Positions 36,522 through 47,025 of a stretch of 64,000 bases of DNA are shown here, in pieces. This DNA is from Botrytis cinerea B05.10. Its lineage: Eukaryota > Ascomycota > Leotiomycetes > Helotiales > Sclerotiniaceae. How positions within the stretch are numbered: position 1 is the stretch's first letter; every line of letters begins with the position of its first letter. The stretch spans positions 310,001 to 374,000 of the forward strand of contig NC_037323.1 of the NCBI RefSeq assembly GCF_000143535.2. The letters run 5' to 3'. The position numbers and the translations under genes were made by a program. Below the pieces are notes generated by a model. The model saw only the letters and a program-made list of their open reading frames with translations. It was not told the origin of the DNA and searched no databases.

Positions 36522-37521
36522 ATGCGTTTTGCAACTGCATCTTTAGCATTGCTTCCAGCTGTTGCCCAAGCAGTTAACATTGTTTCTGCAAACGATGATG
36601 GCTGGGCTGAGATCAATATCAGAACTCTGTACAATTCTCTAACCAGTGCGGGACATGATGTTCTCGTTTCTGCCCCTGCAGAAAACAAGAGTGGTGCAGG
36701 TATGAAAATAGCCCTCTTTAGCATCCCAACGAATGAATCTAACTGTTGCGAATAGGTTCTTTAACCGGTACACCTTCCGTCCTCACAGAGGCATGCGAAT
36801 TTAATTCCTGTCCAAGTGGCAGTCCAGCCGTAGGCTATAATAGCTCAGCCCCTCAATTCAACTACGTCAACTCTTACCCTGCGACTGCGATGGAGTATGG
36901 CATCGAAACCTTAGCTCCCGGATACTTTGGTGGTGCCCCTGACCTTGCTGTTACTGGGCCAAACGTTGGCGGTATGTCTCAAATTGTAATGGATGTTGAT
37001 GAAATAAAGACTGATGAGTGGTAGTTAACACTGGCGTTATATCTTTCGTCTCTGGTACTGTTGGAGCAGCCATTGAGGCCGTAGGGCACGGCATACCAGC
37101 AATTGCCTTCAGTGGAGCCGAAGGGTCCGCAACCGCCTGGAATGTTGCAGCGCCAGCCTATGCCACCCTCTATGGTGAACTAGGCGCAATAGTGGTCGAT
37201 GCCATCGTTGCTTCTGGGACCCCATATCTTCCAGCCGAAACATTCTTGAATGTCAATTTCCCCGAAACTACCGATTGCAAATCGGCGTCGGATTTCAGCT
37301 TCGTTCTTTCCAGAATTTACACTGCGGTTCCAGGGGTCAGTGGTACTGATGTAGTAACTTGCAGCAATGGAGGTAGACTTCCTACTGAGACTAAAGTTGT
37401 TGGAACCGATGGATGCTATGCCAGTATCAGTCTTGGTGGAACAAACAAGAGGGATTCTAGTGCTGCCAACCAAGCAGTTATTTTGAGCAAACTCTCCAGT
37501 ATTCTTACATGCTTACCTTAA
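36522..37521 (+). CDS. Secreted SurE-type acid phosphatase / 5'-nucleotidase
   Basis: The SurE family hydrolyses phosphate monoesters, notably nucleoside monophosphates. Three exons (36522-36699, 36756-36971, 37025-37521) give 296 residues. A signal peptide (MRFATASLALLPAVAQA) is followed immediately by NIVSANDDGW, the SurE N-terminal motif with the metal-binding Asp pair. Later motifs are VSAPAENKSGAG, TGPNVG across the second junction, and SGTVGAA with GIPAIAFSG. The product therefore looks like a secreted or vacuolar fungal acid phosphatase of the SurE type. Asn-X-Ser/Thr sites suggest glycosylation. The start was chosen because the signal peptide begins there. Substrate is unknown. Confidence 0.9.
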
Positions 37522-38503
37522 TTGAGAGGGATGTAATTGAACGTTTCATTAGCCCAGCATCAGATCAAAATAGATATCCCAATTGAAATTCATAATGAAC
37601 CAAAGCTCTATTTGTAAGTTGTACGGGGTGTGGAAGTGAACACCCTATTATTAGACACGAAACATTCAAATGGAGAATGGAACCTGGTCCATGTGCAACT
37701 CTTCTGTCCAATCTGTACCACTCATAATCCACGTTAGGCCAGCAACTCTTCGTCGAGGCTGGAGGACTTCTCCATAAACAAGCTCACGTAGTGATCAGCA
37801 ACAAATGCGTAATGATCAAAGTTCTCGGTATAGTGAAGTACAATTGGGCAGTCACACCTCAGTAGTAAGATGAAATATCTGCAGGTCTGATAGTGTTTGC
37901 AGCCGTGCCTACTCTCCTACCTTCGGTTGTGAACATCGAACGATCAGTTTTCATCCCGATAATGTTATGAATGAGCTTTGAGGATGTGCTCCTGGTGTTT
38001 TCATTGGCTAGCGCGCCGGCTATGATCTCTCCGTATGAAGGCTTGTGAAAAATGCAATGTATGAGCCGCGACTTATCAGTTGGAGATCAAACTGGTCGTT
38101 CGAAATAGATACTAAAGACGATGGACAATTGCAAATCAAAGGTTGATTGATTAGCTAGAGTTTGCACGTGGTATCATTTGATCTATAACCCACAGCCTCT
38201 GCGCGGACACGCACATTCATTCCATGTCGAAAAATGATAAAAAATTATGGTCATGCAATTCGAAAGAGATCACACAAATTACCTACCACCACATTTTATG
38301 AGCATCGGCCAAGTCACGTGTTATGTCGATCTTATCTTATCTAATTCTCATGCGGGCCAGTGTACAACTTCAATCACAAACAACCAAACTGTAGGCCAAT
38401 TGACTTGCAGCATTTAACCCTGAAAGCTTTGGATTCTGTCCTTGAATGGAATATCTGTTCAAGTCTACTTCGAATTTCCTGACCACCCCCTCGAACCTCT
38501 CGC
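37522..38503. promoter_or_regulatory. Upstream region of the Zn2Cys6 factor gene
   Basis: The region holds the phosphatase 3' end and the promoter of the regulator. A CACGTG E-box (38315-38320) and a tandem GATAAG pair on the - strand (38331-38341) lie 160-190 bp before the start codon. No gene seen. Confidence 0.5.
38331..38341 (-). promoter_or_regulatory. Tandem GATAAG sites
   Basis: CTTATCTTATC reads as two adjacent GATAAG motifs on the - strand, 163 bp upstream of the regulator's start codon. Such motifs bind fungal GATA factors such as the nitrogen regulator AreA. Function is inferred. Confidence 0.45.
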
Positions 38504-40731
38504 ATGGATCACACCAAAAGAATCGACCTTGCCTGTGTTGAATGCCGACGAAGGAAGCGCAAATGCGATGGCGGAAAACCACAGTGTTCCTCATGTCAGG
38601 CCCAGGAAAGAGAGTGTGTTTACGACCATGAGAGAAACAACCGAAAGTGAGAATGAACTTTGATCTCTACTTTCTAGTACTGTTAGGGTAGAGTTTGAGC
38701 TTGCTAATCTATTTCCCCAGACGCAGGAGGGACCCAGAAGAGGTTACACAACTCGAAGAACAAATTGAGGTCCTTCTCCAAAGAGTAAAAGAATTAGAGA
38801 ATGGAGCTTCTTCTGGTATCTCTAAGCGTAATGTCAACCTAGGATCAACATCTTCGCCCACAAGGCCAGGAATGGATGAGCTTTCTGGAGCTCCTTCTGA
38901 TCAAGAAACACGATCTGCTTCTGCAGTCGATGAGGTGGGAAATATGATGTGGAAGCTTAAGATAAATAGTAACGGAGACACTTCATTTGTTGGCCCTTCA
39001 TCCAACTTCCAATTCATATCTGCTGCTCAGGAAACCAGAAGCGATGACCAGCTTCAAAGCAGTCCGATGATCACGGCATCTGACATGCTTTCATCAGACG
39101 AGTGTCTTGCAGATAAGGTATTGCAACAGGAGCTGTTTGATGTCTTCAACTCTGTTGTAAACCCAAGCAATCAATTTCTCGATGCCTCCTTTCTTGACAA
39201 TTTCAATATTCACTCCACTGAAGTTAAGTTGGATGAGATATTGCTACGAAATGCAATGTTTGCTCTTGCAGCCTGTTTTTCCGCGCGAGAAAATGCAACT
39301 CATATCGGCGATATATTTTACAAGAGCGCTGAGAACATTGTCCAGCAGTGTTGCCGAAGCTTTCCGTCGCTTCTTGCCGTTCGGGCGTTAGCAATGCTGT
39401 GCTGGCGAGATCTCACATTAGATAATGAGAATACGGCTTGGATGTATAATTGTTAGTCTCATCAAAAGTCCAAAGAGCATTGATTGTTGACCAGTATCTT
39501 CTATTAATAGGTATGGGCGCTGCTCTAACAACACAACTTGGCTTGCATGTGGTGAACCTGCAAAATATCGCGGGTATCTCACCTGAAAGTAAAGACTCAC
39601 GTATCCGAACATTCTGGCTTTGGTTTCGTATTGACCGGTAAGCTTGGTAACCATGTTTGGGGATATTGACTGATTTTCACAGAATTGCTACATTCAGCTT
39701 GGGAAGACAATGCTGTATACCATGGACTCGTGTCAGAACTCCATGGTTAGAGAGTATTCTAACATCATCAGCGACGCTTCCAGAGCTCGTTTTCAATTAC
39801 GAGTGTCAGCTCCTTTTTTTGTTCGACAAATATATGGATCAAATGTAAGGTCAGCTAGGTAGAGCATCCAGTTTTTACTGCTAATAAGTATAGTTACTCA
39901 TTCCAGTTTCATGAACTGGACAGCCAAAGCCGCAATAAACTTTTATTCGATGCCCGCGAAGCCTTATGCACTTTCTATAATAAAATGAACAGACAGCTAT
40001 CAAGCGAACAGAACGGAAAGTCTGCCACCACTATTAGTCTTCGAATGACATATTACATGTGCCTCATATTGGTGCAGCGGCCCCTGTTGCGCGAAGACCC
40101 CAGTGGTGCTCTTCACCGCATGGCTGTGCAATCATCAAACTCTTCAGCTGTCGCTATTACGAATTTGCTCCGAGATTATCGAAAAGCCGGATGTCTCCGA
40201 GTCGCTCCTTTTGTTGTAGTACACCATGTTCTTACCGCGGCAATTATGCATCTGCTTAGTGTAACCTCCTCGAATGGTACTTTACGTAAGCGGTCAATTA
40301 ATCGATTCCGAGAGTGTATAGAAGCATTGGGAGAAATGAAGTATGCTTGGAAGCGATTGCGAAAGGCCATCGCATTGCTTCAAGAGCTTGCGCATAGATG
40401 GTCTGTAGTATTCGCACTGCCAATGCGACTAAGCTATCCTCTACCCGCTCCCCCCCAGAATGATATTTCAAGCCAAAATATAGATCAATCATTGATGGAA
40501 TACCAAATCACAGCCGCTTCAGAAGCACACAGCAAAGACAACAATTTTGCACATTCCTACTCGGCCCACACGCTTGAAAATCTTCCTTTGAAGGACGATT
40601 TTCCTGCAACAGAAATCAAGGAAGGCGGAGGCTTTGCAAATTCTGATTTCACATTGGGAATTTACGAGATGGGTGACCCGTTTCAATTAAACGATATGAA
40701 TTGGTTATTTCCTCCTATAGATCAACCTTGA
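38504..40731 (+). CDS. Zn2Cys6 fungal transcription factor
   Basis: Five exons (38504-38646, 38721-39451, 39511-39637, 39683-39844, 39894-40731) join in phase to 666 residues. Residues 11-38 form the zinc cluster C-x2-C-x6-C-x6-C-x2-C-x6-C (ACVECRRRKRKCDGG, then QCSSCQAQEREC). A basic linker and a coiled coil (VTQLEEQIEVLLQRVKELEN) for dimerisation follow. The rest is a fungal-specific regulatory domain with WLWFRIDR and the SLGRQ segment after it. The fifth exon starts at 39894 rather than at a nearer AG because only that keeps the phase; a CTAAT branch site precedes it. Its 3' end is 59 bp from the stop of the MFS gene, and the nitrilase lies beyond, so it is the likely local regulator. Confidence 0.9.
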
Positions 40732-40790
40732 ACAACAATTTCTCTACTTTTACGAGTATGTACCTTACTCTTCTCCAACATAAAAATGTC

Positions 40791-42540
40791 TCATCTAGGT
40801 CCAGAGAAAGTTAACGCAGTGGTTGTGTCCGCCCATGCTCGTATTCTCTTTCCGAATACATACATTGGAATTGTCGTCAGCATGATACCCAAAGTCAAAG
40901 CCGTAAAAGTAGAGAAATATTTGAGAGGGCCTGCTGCACTATAATAATCGTTGAATACGAACGTGAGACCGAAAGCAAAGGCGCTTTTTATAATCTAAAG
41001 TTACTGTTAGACAATTGCTTTCTCATCTCGTTGAAGACAAGATGATAGCTTACCATAGCAAGACCAAAGGCTTCACCTGATCGCTGACCGCATACATCGT
41101 TGGTGTATGCAACAACGCCGGTGCATCCAGCACCAACCGCAAAATTCAAAATCGCCATAAACACACCACACGTAACTGGCGAGAGTTCTTTATGAATGGC
41201 AGCTCCAAGACCGAATCCACCAATAGCCATGGCAATAAATGCTGGTATAATGATAAGAAGACGAAATTCTGGCTCATACATACCACGATTGCGTAGTGCC
41301 AGATATCCGACTATCTTGTCGCAAGCCCACCCCGCTGTGAGCGTTCCAATTGTAGATCCAATCAAAGGTGCAATTCCGGCAAGGTTTCCGACTGCAGTTG
41401 TGCTCATATTATATGGTTCTGCTCCAAAGATCTGAGAAACCACAGCACCAATCAGAATGATCCATGTAAAAACCACTGACCACATCAGACATCCCCAAAG
41501 GACTGCAGGGTGTGCTAAGAGTATGATCGGATCTAGACAAAGTTTGAAGACACGACTTTGGTTGCGAAACTTTACAGCGCCAAACCCAAAATGATATTTC
41601 CAACTAGATATTTGAGAATACCTCTCAACGTCCAAGCTTCTGATCTCATGGCTTGGTAAGCTTATAGTTGGCGCCGATTTATCAAGTTTCTCTTGTGGAG
41701 GATTTGAGTTATCTCCAGAGATATCGACTTCAACGGAGTTATCTAAGCCTGTGTTGCGGTAAAAAGTCGTTTCAGGGAAACAAGCGAGGGTTGCTGCCAG
41801 AATTACAACCCAAAGAATTGCTAGAAGCCAAAAGCTCCAGTTCCAGGACACACTGGAGATTACATATCCACTCACGATTGGTGTGAGATTGTTTGAAATC
41901 ATGACGCTGAAATTCCAAAATCCAATACGTCTCCCACGCTCGTGCACAAAAAATACATCGGTAATCGAAGCGGTACCCGCCATCGCATAAAAGTCGCCCA
42001 TTCCAAGACCTACAGCAATAAGTCAAAACTGCTCAAAATTTTTCGGAGATATCTCTACTAGAACTCACCTTGTATTGCGCGCGCCGCCAATAGGGAGTTG
42101 TATGAATTTGCTGCGCCAGCCCAGCAACATCCAGCTACAATAATGATTGTCGTTACAAGATACACCATTCGCTTTCCATATACTTCGGCTATACAGGGAC
42201 AAAGATACGCGCTAACACCAAGAGTCATGATCAAGCTTCCATTTAGAAGAGCCATATCAGTTAGATGCACATCGAGCAATGTGGCGACTACAGTAAAACC
42301 AGGCACCAGAACTGGTCCAAGTGACCCGGCTGCACATGCCCCGAAAACAATAGTCGCGAAGAGGAATTCTTTTTTGTATCGAGGCCAGTTCAATGGGTCT
42401 AATGGTGAGTCGGATGGCTTGGGAACAAGGATGAGTCGCATCTCGACTCCGTCTGGGTCTGATGCATTGCGCAAATTCTCTAGGAGATTCGTTCCAGATG
42501 GGATTATGCTTGGCACTGGCTCCAGAATGCCGAAAGCCAT
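40791..42540 (-). CDS. MFS transporter (12 transmembrane type)
   Basis: Three exons in coding order (42069-42540, 41054-42009, 40791-40994) give 543 residues. After a soluble N-terminus ending in LDPLNWPRYKKE, typical of fungal drug:H+ antiporter-type MFS proteins, there are about 12 hydrophobic segments. They are split by a hydrophilic loop of about 100 residues (NTGLDNSVEVDISGD to KFRNQSRVF). The motif A region reads EVYGKRMVYL, and RGRRIGF lies at the second cytoplasmic loop. The last 68 residues come from a final exon spliced at GCTATG/GTAAGC and complete the last two helices. Substrate cannot be read from sequence. The shared promoter with a nitrilase suggests import of a nitrile or export of a product. 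Confidence 0.88.
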
Positions 42541-42781
42541 TTCGATTTTAAATCTGAGGAATAGATGTGGCTAATTGCCCAATAAGAAATCTGTTTCAAT
42601 CTTCTTCCAAATATGAAGATAATGGAAATGAATGGATACATACTTCTCGTACAAACCATTGCGGCTTCTTATATCTTAAATGAATTCTAGTCTAATTGGA
42701 CTTTTGGTATCTAATACATGTCATTAGATTCATCTTATCAAGTGGCTTGATTGATGTGATCTTAGTCTTATCAGACAATCA

Positions 42782-42801
42782 GGCGGCTCAAACATGCCGC
42801 C
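42782..42801. promoter_or_regulatory. CGG-N10-CCG palindrome, candidate Zn2Cys6 site
   Basis: GGCGGC and GCCGCC form perfect inverted arms around the spacer TCAAACAT. Read as CGG half-sites, the spacing is 10 bases, within the range used by Zn2Cys6 dimers. It is about 220 bp from the nitrilase start and 240 bp from the MFS start. A 19-base version with two differences recurs near 44640. Confidence 0.55.
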
Positions 42802-42937
42802 GCGATAGCTTCATGACATGGCATTATCCGAGGTTCAGCCGATCTAGAAATAACCAACCAACTCATCAGAGTCACCAATAAATAAGCATGAGGTAAAATT
42901 TTAATGTCATTTTTCAATTCAGCAGTTTTCCCTGAGA

Positions 42938-42965
42938 AAAGATAAATAGCCAACTATTTATCTTT
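42938..42965. promoter_or_regulatory. Perfect palindrome carrying two GATA motifs
   Basis: AAAGATAAATAG and its exact reverse complement CTATTTATCTTT are separated by CCAA. Each arm holds AGATAA, so two GATA sites face each other 58-85 bp upstream of the nitrilase ATG. Paired GATA sites are typical targets of nitrogen-regulatory GATA factors. The arms could also form a hairpin if transcribed. Confidence 0.55.
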
Positions 42966-43022
42966 CCTGCAAAGTTTTGTATTCACAGAAATAACACAAC
43001 TTTGCGGGGCAATTCAGCAACA

Positions 43023-44103
43023 ATGACACGAACACCGACACTACCTAGATATGTACGAGTCGCAGTGACACAGTTTGAGCCAGTTTGGCTCGACTTGCAA
43101 AAGACAGTTGATAAAACATGTCTTCTTATCAAAGAGGCGTCTGCAAATGGTGCACAGCTGGTCTCATTTCCAGAATGCTGGATCCCAGGCTATCCATCAT
43201 GGATTTGGTAGCAATTCCTTCAGCTTTAAATTATAAGTTCTCACTAACGATGGCTCCATATTCAAGGACTCGAAGTGTTGATTTTGATCTTTCTATTGCC
43301 TACATCAAGAACTCATTACGCGTCGAATCGCCTGAAATGGATCGTATATGTGCAGCAGCGAAAGAAAGCAATATATCAGTCGTTTTAGGCTTCAGCGAAA
43401 ATTGGAATCAGTCTCTTTACATTTCTCAAGCAATCATCGATCACGAAGGCATCATAAAAGTGAAACGTCGAAAGCTCAAGGCTACACATATGGAGAGAAC
43501 TGTATTTGGCGAGGCATCAGGATCATCGTTGACGAATGTAGTCGATCTCGCTGGTATTGGACGAGTGGGAGCTTTAGCATGCTGGGAACATGCACTCCCT
43601 TTGCTCAAATATCACAGTTATAGCCAACGGGAAAGTATTCACGTCTCCCAATGGCCGCCAGTATGGGAACATAGTGGAGGACCTGATCTTTGGTCCATGT
43701 CCAGAGATGGTATGTTTTTATGTTCCTGTTTGGAGATAGTTAAGCTAATAGAGTGTCTTTAGGAAGCCGAACTCTTTCGCAGACATATGCCATCGAATCA
43801 CAATCATTTGTTTTACACACTACAGCGGTACTAAGTCAGGAAGGTATCGATAGAATGAATACTAGCAACGGTCTTGTTATGAACGTGCCTGGTGGAGGCA
43901 CGTCTGCCATTTTCGGCCCTGATGGACGAAAATTGTCTGAAGATTTGCCAGATACAGTCGAAGGTTTCTTATATGCAGATCTCGATTTGGATGAAATTCT
44001 GAAATCGAGGAGTTTCTTGGATGTTTGTGGTCATTATAGTCGCCCTGATTTGCTAACAATCCGCATCAATGATATAGAGAGGGTGTTGGCGGACACCGCG
44101 TAG
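43023..44103 (+). CDS. Nitrilase (carbon-nitrogen hydrolase)
   Basis: Nitrilases hydrolyse nitriles to the acid and ammonia. Three exons (43023-43207, 43267-43709, 43763-44103) give 322 residues. The catalytic residues are visible: Glu51 in [11 protein letters not shown], Lys133 in [11 protein letters not shown] and Cys167 in [16 protein letters not shown]. The following HVSQWPP and [10 protein letters not shown] blocks match nitrilases of the arylacetonitrilase/aliphatic type more than ureases or amidases. Intron 1 uses GTAGCA and a CTAAC branch site and rejoins as SWIW-TRSVDF, a shorter loop than many relatives have. The protein is slightly below the usual 330-360 residues. The start is the first ATG in frame. 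A released ammonium product would fit the GATA sites upstream. Exact substrate is unknown. Confidence 0.9.
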
Positions 44104-44639
44104 AATTGTTTGATACACAATGTGCAATACTTCATTACTTTTTTTATTAAGCTGTCTCGGGAAAAAGAAATGTCGTGATATGAACTTCAGTATGCTCAAT
44201 TTTAGAACTTTTAATTCGCACTGTAGTCTCAATCGACAAGAAATTTGCCGCCTCGTAGAAGATTCTCAAACGCAACGACAGTTTAACCGCTGCTAGCAGC
44301 TGCGGACAGGTTTTTCGTGCATCGGGTAGTTTGGACAACTATTATCGTTTCACTAGCTACTTTCATTCTTCACTATAGTTGAAAATCGGGATCTCTAAGT
44401 TTTCTAATCACTTGTGCTGTGATAGGATCTCTCGCTATTATCTCAATCATCCAATCATGACAGAATCCGGTCTTCTGGGTCATCTATCTTATATATTTTT
44501 CCAACTAACTCCAAATGTGGAGTAAAGGAGCCTATCTAAAAGATGACCCAGAGATAGAGCAGTTACTTTTAGGTGTTACTAAATTATCGATCGAAAGGGT
44601 GGGTTTTGCAGTGATCGCACTTGTTTTCCGTTATCCAAG

Positions 44640-44655
44640 CGGCTCCAACTTGCCG
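44640..44655. promoter_or_regulatory. Second CGG-N10-CCG site
   Basis: With flanks, the 19-base site GCGGCTCCAACTTGCCGCC matches the site in the MFS-nitrilase promoter at 17 of 19 bases, including most of the spacer. It lies about 540 bp past the nitrilase stop, with no recognisable gene beside it. A partial copy (TTGCCGCCTC) is at about 44245. Confidence 0.5.
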
Positions 44656-45973
44656 CCTCCAAAGGCTAACTTTAAGCGAAGGGGGGATGCTTAGGTGCAT
44701 GATGAACGAATGTAAGACTAAACTGAGCAAGTGCTCATATATTGACGTAAACAAGATAAGAAGCCGCAAATGCTGCTATTGGTTAAGATTACAACGTACA
44801 GATGTACGAAAGATATTTCAAACAGATTAATGTTCAACCTGATTTTACATATTGAAACTTTAAAGCATCATATTTACACTCATCTGAATTAGTTTAGCAA
44901 GGATCATTCTATTTCATTTCAGTGTCTAGTCTAGATTTGAACATCGTATGCTTGATTTTCCACTCTTTTATCAATGTCGAAGTACTATCATGATTATTCC
45001 TGCGGATTTGAAAGAATGTTTTTTGATGTTAATGGTTCGATAAGATATTCACCACCTCTTATCATCTCAGCAAGTCAAGCGATGCCAATTTTGAAATTAT
45101 CATAATATCTGCACTAGATTCCAACATTGAGCACCCGATATCTAGCTCTAACACAAACAGCAAAGTACTGTTCTCCCGAACAATCAGATGTTGATTTCTC
45201 GATTCGGCGTAGAACTATCTCGCTTAGTAGATTCAAGAGAGAATTATTTACTTGTAATGTACAGCTCAGATTTCATTATAGTTCATTAAATTTTCGAATT
45301 TGGAACAAGCATGGAAACATTATCGTCCTAAAACGTTAAGAGCCGGTCACTATATTTTCCTTCTTGGTAAGGCATCCAATTATCTCGTCTGTCATCTACG
45401 AATAACATTGTCCTGATCCGGCTTGGAAACTGAACTGCTCAATGTGGTCTCTCAGACTATGTCCATTCATATTATGCTTCATATCACTTCGGGGTTCCTG
45501 GGAATTTTCAACTATTTCATGGGGATTTCATGTACATTTCATCTCCATTTCACAGCACCTGCAGATTTCAAAAGCTCTCGATTACTAGATAAATCAGCAG
45601 AAAGCTCATTTTGGGATCATCCGACGCATGCTATTCGTTTAGATCAGCTCGTACCTATATCGCTTGTATTTGATATTATTGGGTGTACTTTGGTGTTCTC
45701 ACAACCCAGTGCTATAGACCTTAAGCACTGAAAGCCCATTCCCATGGGTTTCTATTGGCATTTTGATTCTTTTGGACTCATTCGAGGTTAAAATACTATT
45801 CTTAGATGTTATTTACCCCTTTTAAAGATCATCATTCCCCTCAAGTATATGATGAAACAATTAAAAATTCTTTTCTGAGACTACTCAGCGTATTTCTCAA
45901 CTCAAAATAGTTAAAAGTTTATCCTCCAGCACCATGCAGTGTATTCTTAGGGTCATCAAAGCTCAGAAGTGAA

Positions 45974-46103
45974 TGATTTAGTGACTTCAAATCCCTAATG
46001 ATTCGAAAAAATACCCCGAAGTTGCTTATGAATCACCCTGATTTAGTGATTGGAAGCTCCTAATAACTCGGAAAGTGCCGTGTACTCGCCTATGAACCAC
46101 CCC
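45974..46103. repeat. Two diverged 65-bp tandem repeats
   Basis: Head-to-tail units 45974-46038 and 46039-46103 both begin TGATTTAGTGA and end near TATGAAYCACCC. By eye they are about two-thirds identical, with many transition differences. Confidence 0.6.
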
Positions 46104-46131
46104 TATTCAACGACATCAGTGACTGTACCGC

Positions 46132-46508
46132 ATTTCGAGATCATTTCTGACTCAAAATATCTCCCAATTTCTATTTATGGCACGGCCCCAAGCTACTCAT
46201 ATCCAAGGATATGAGTGTGAAACACCACATTTTGAGGTGTCACTCGAAAAGTCAACAAAATGATTATTCACCACCCTGAATCACACATTTTGCATTTTGG
46301 GTGTGAATGTAGTTTCGTTTGAGGACTTTTTGACTCGAAACTGAACGAAATGACACAGATGTAGTGGTAAATAAATGATTTTACGCAGTTTCGAGTTGTT
46401 TTTTTGAACTCGGGGCATCAATGAAATGACACAGGTCCACCTTGAGTGACACAGATTAGGAAATATATTCATGGATGCACGTGATTTCGAGGCAATTTTG
46501 ACTCGAAT
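46132..46508. repeat. Dispersed short repeat (TTTCGAG..TTTTGACTCGAA type)
   Basis: Four imperfect copies lie at about 46132-46157, 46312-46340, 46388-46412 and 46483-46508. They are interspersed with three copies of a TGACACAG motif (about 46351, 46428 and 46447). This looks like a decayed satellite or a remnant of a small element. No coding remnant was recognised. Confidence 0.5.
46195..46216. repeat. Perfect inverted repeat (10-bp arms, 2-bp loop)
   Basis: ACTCATATCC and GGATATGAGT flank AA. It lies inside the decayed repeat region. Confidence 0.7.
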
Positions 46509-47025
46509 TAAATGTTTCTTAGCTTCCAATTCCAGTCTCCAATTGTGCTCAAATAGGAATGGTTACTTCCCTCCTTCAGTACATTTTCTTTTTCCTCCTA
46601 CATCCAGCATAAGAACAACTACTTTATATCTCAAGTCCAATTCACAATCTCAATACAAAGTAACTCCCAGTCTCTCCAAAACCAACCCCATACGAAAACA
46701 TTCAGATTCCCATACTCCCGAACCATATCAAAGATCTTATCGTCGTTTAATATCCCTAGCCCCCTCTACTTTTACACCCTCTAGTGCTCTTGGCAGTCTT
46801 TACCAAACGCGTGTATTAGCATTCAGCATTTTTCTTTACTAAATCTAAGCTCGGGGTATGTTTTCCATGATATTCGAATTCAATCGTTGACCGATGGCAG
46901 TACAAAACCCTCAAAGTCATTCGTGCATCATACACTGAAGCCAAGTCAGCATATACCATTTCAAGGTATTTCTGATGTTTTTGAATGCAATCCAATATAC
47001 ATTGACTCTAATTTAAATAGCCATC

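Larger units (their letters stand above)
42541..43022. promoter_or_regulatory. Divergent MFS-nitrilase promoter
   Basis: These 482 bp separate the two start codons. They contain a CGG-N10-CCG palindrome near the middle, GATA motifs near 42618, 42734 and 42767, and a perfect 12-bp-arm palindrome with two more GATA motifs next to the nitrilase. The layout predicts joint control by a Zn2Cys6 factor and a GATA factor. Confidence 0.6.
44104..47025. other. Gene-poor region with degenerate repeats
   Basis: I see no supportable gene. A second CGG-N10-CCG site and a TTGCCGCC half-site lie near the nitrilase end. A pair of 65-bp direct repeats, a perfect inverted repeat and several copies of short motifs occupy 45.97-46.51 kb. 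The last 450 bases are CT- and C-rich and likely serve as promoter for the next gene. Confidence 0.5.

Noticed and set aside
38017..38033. CGG-N11-CCG in the regulator's upstream region
   Set aside because: Spacing and spacer differ from the paired N10 sites, and a single match is expected by chance.
45423..45731. 102-codon frame on the + strand after the nitrilase
   Set aside because: No domain and no promoter or splice evidence; lies in a decaying gene-poor stretch.
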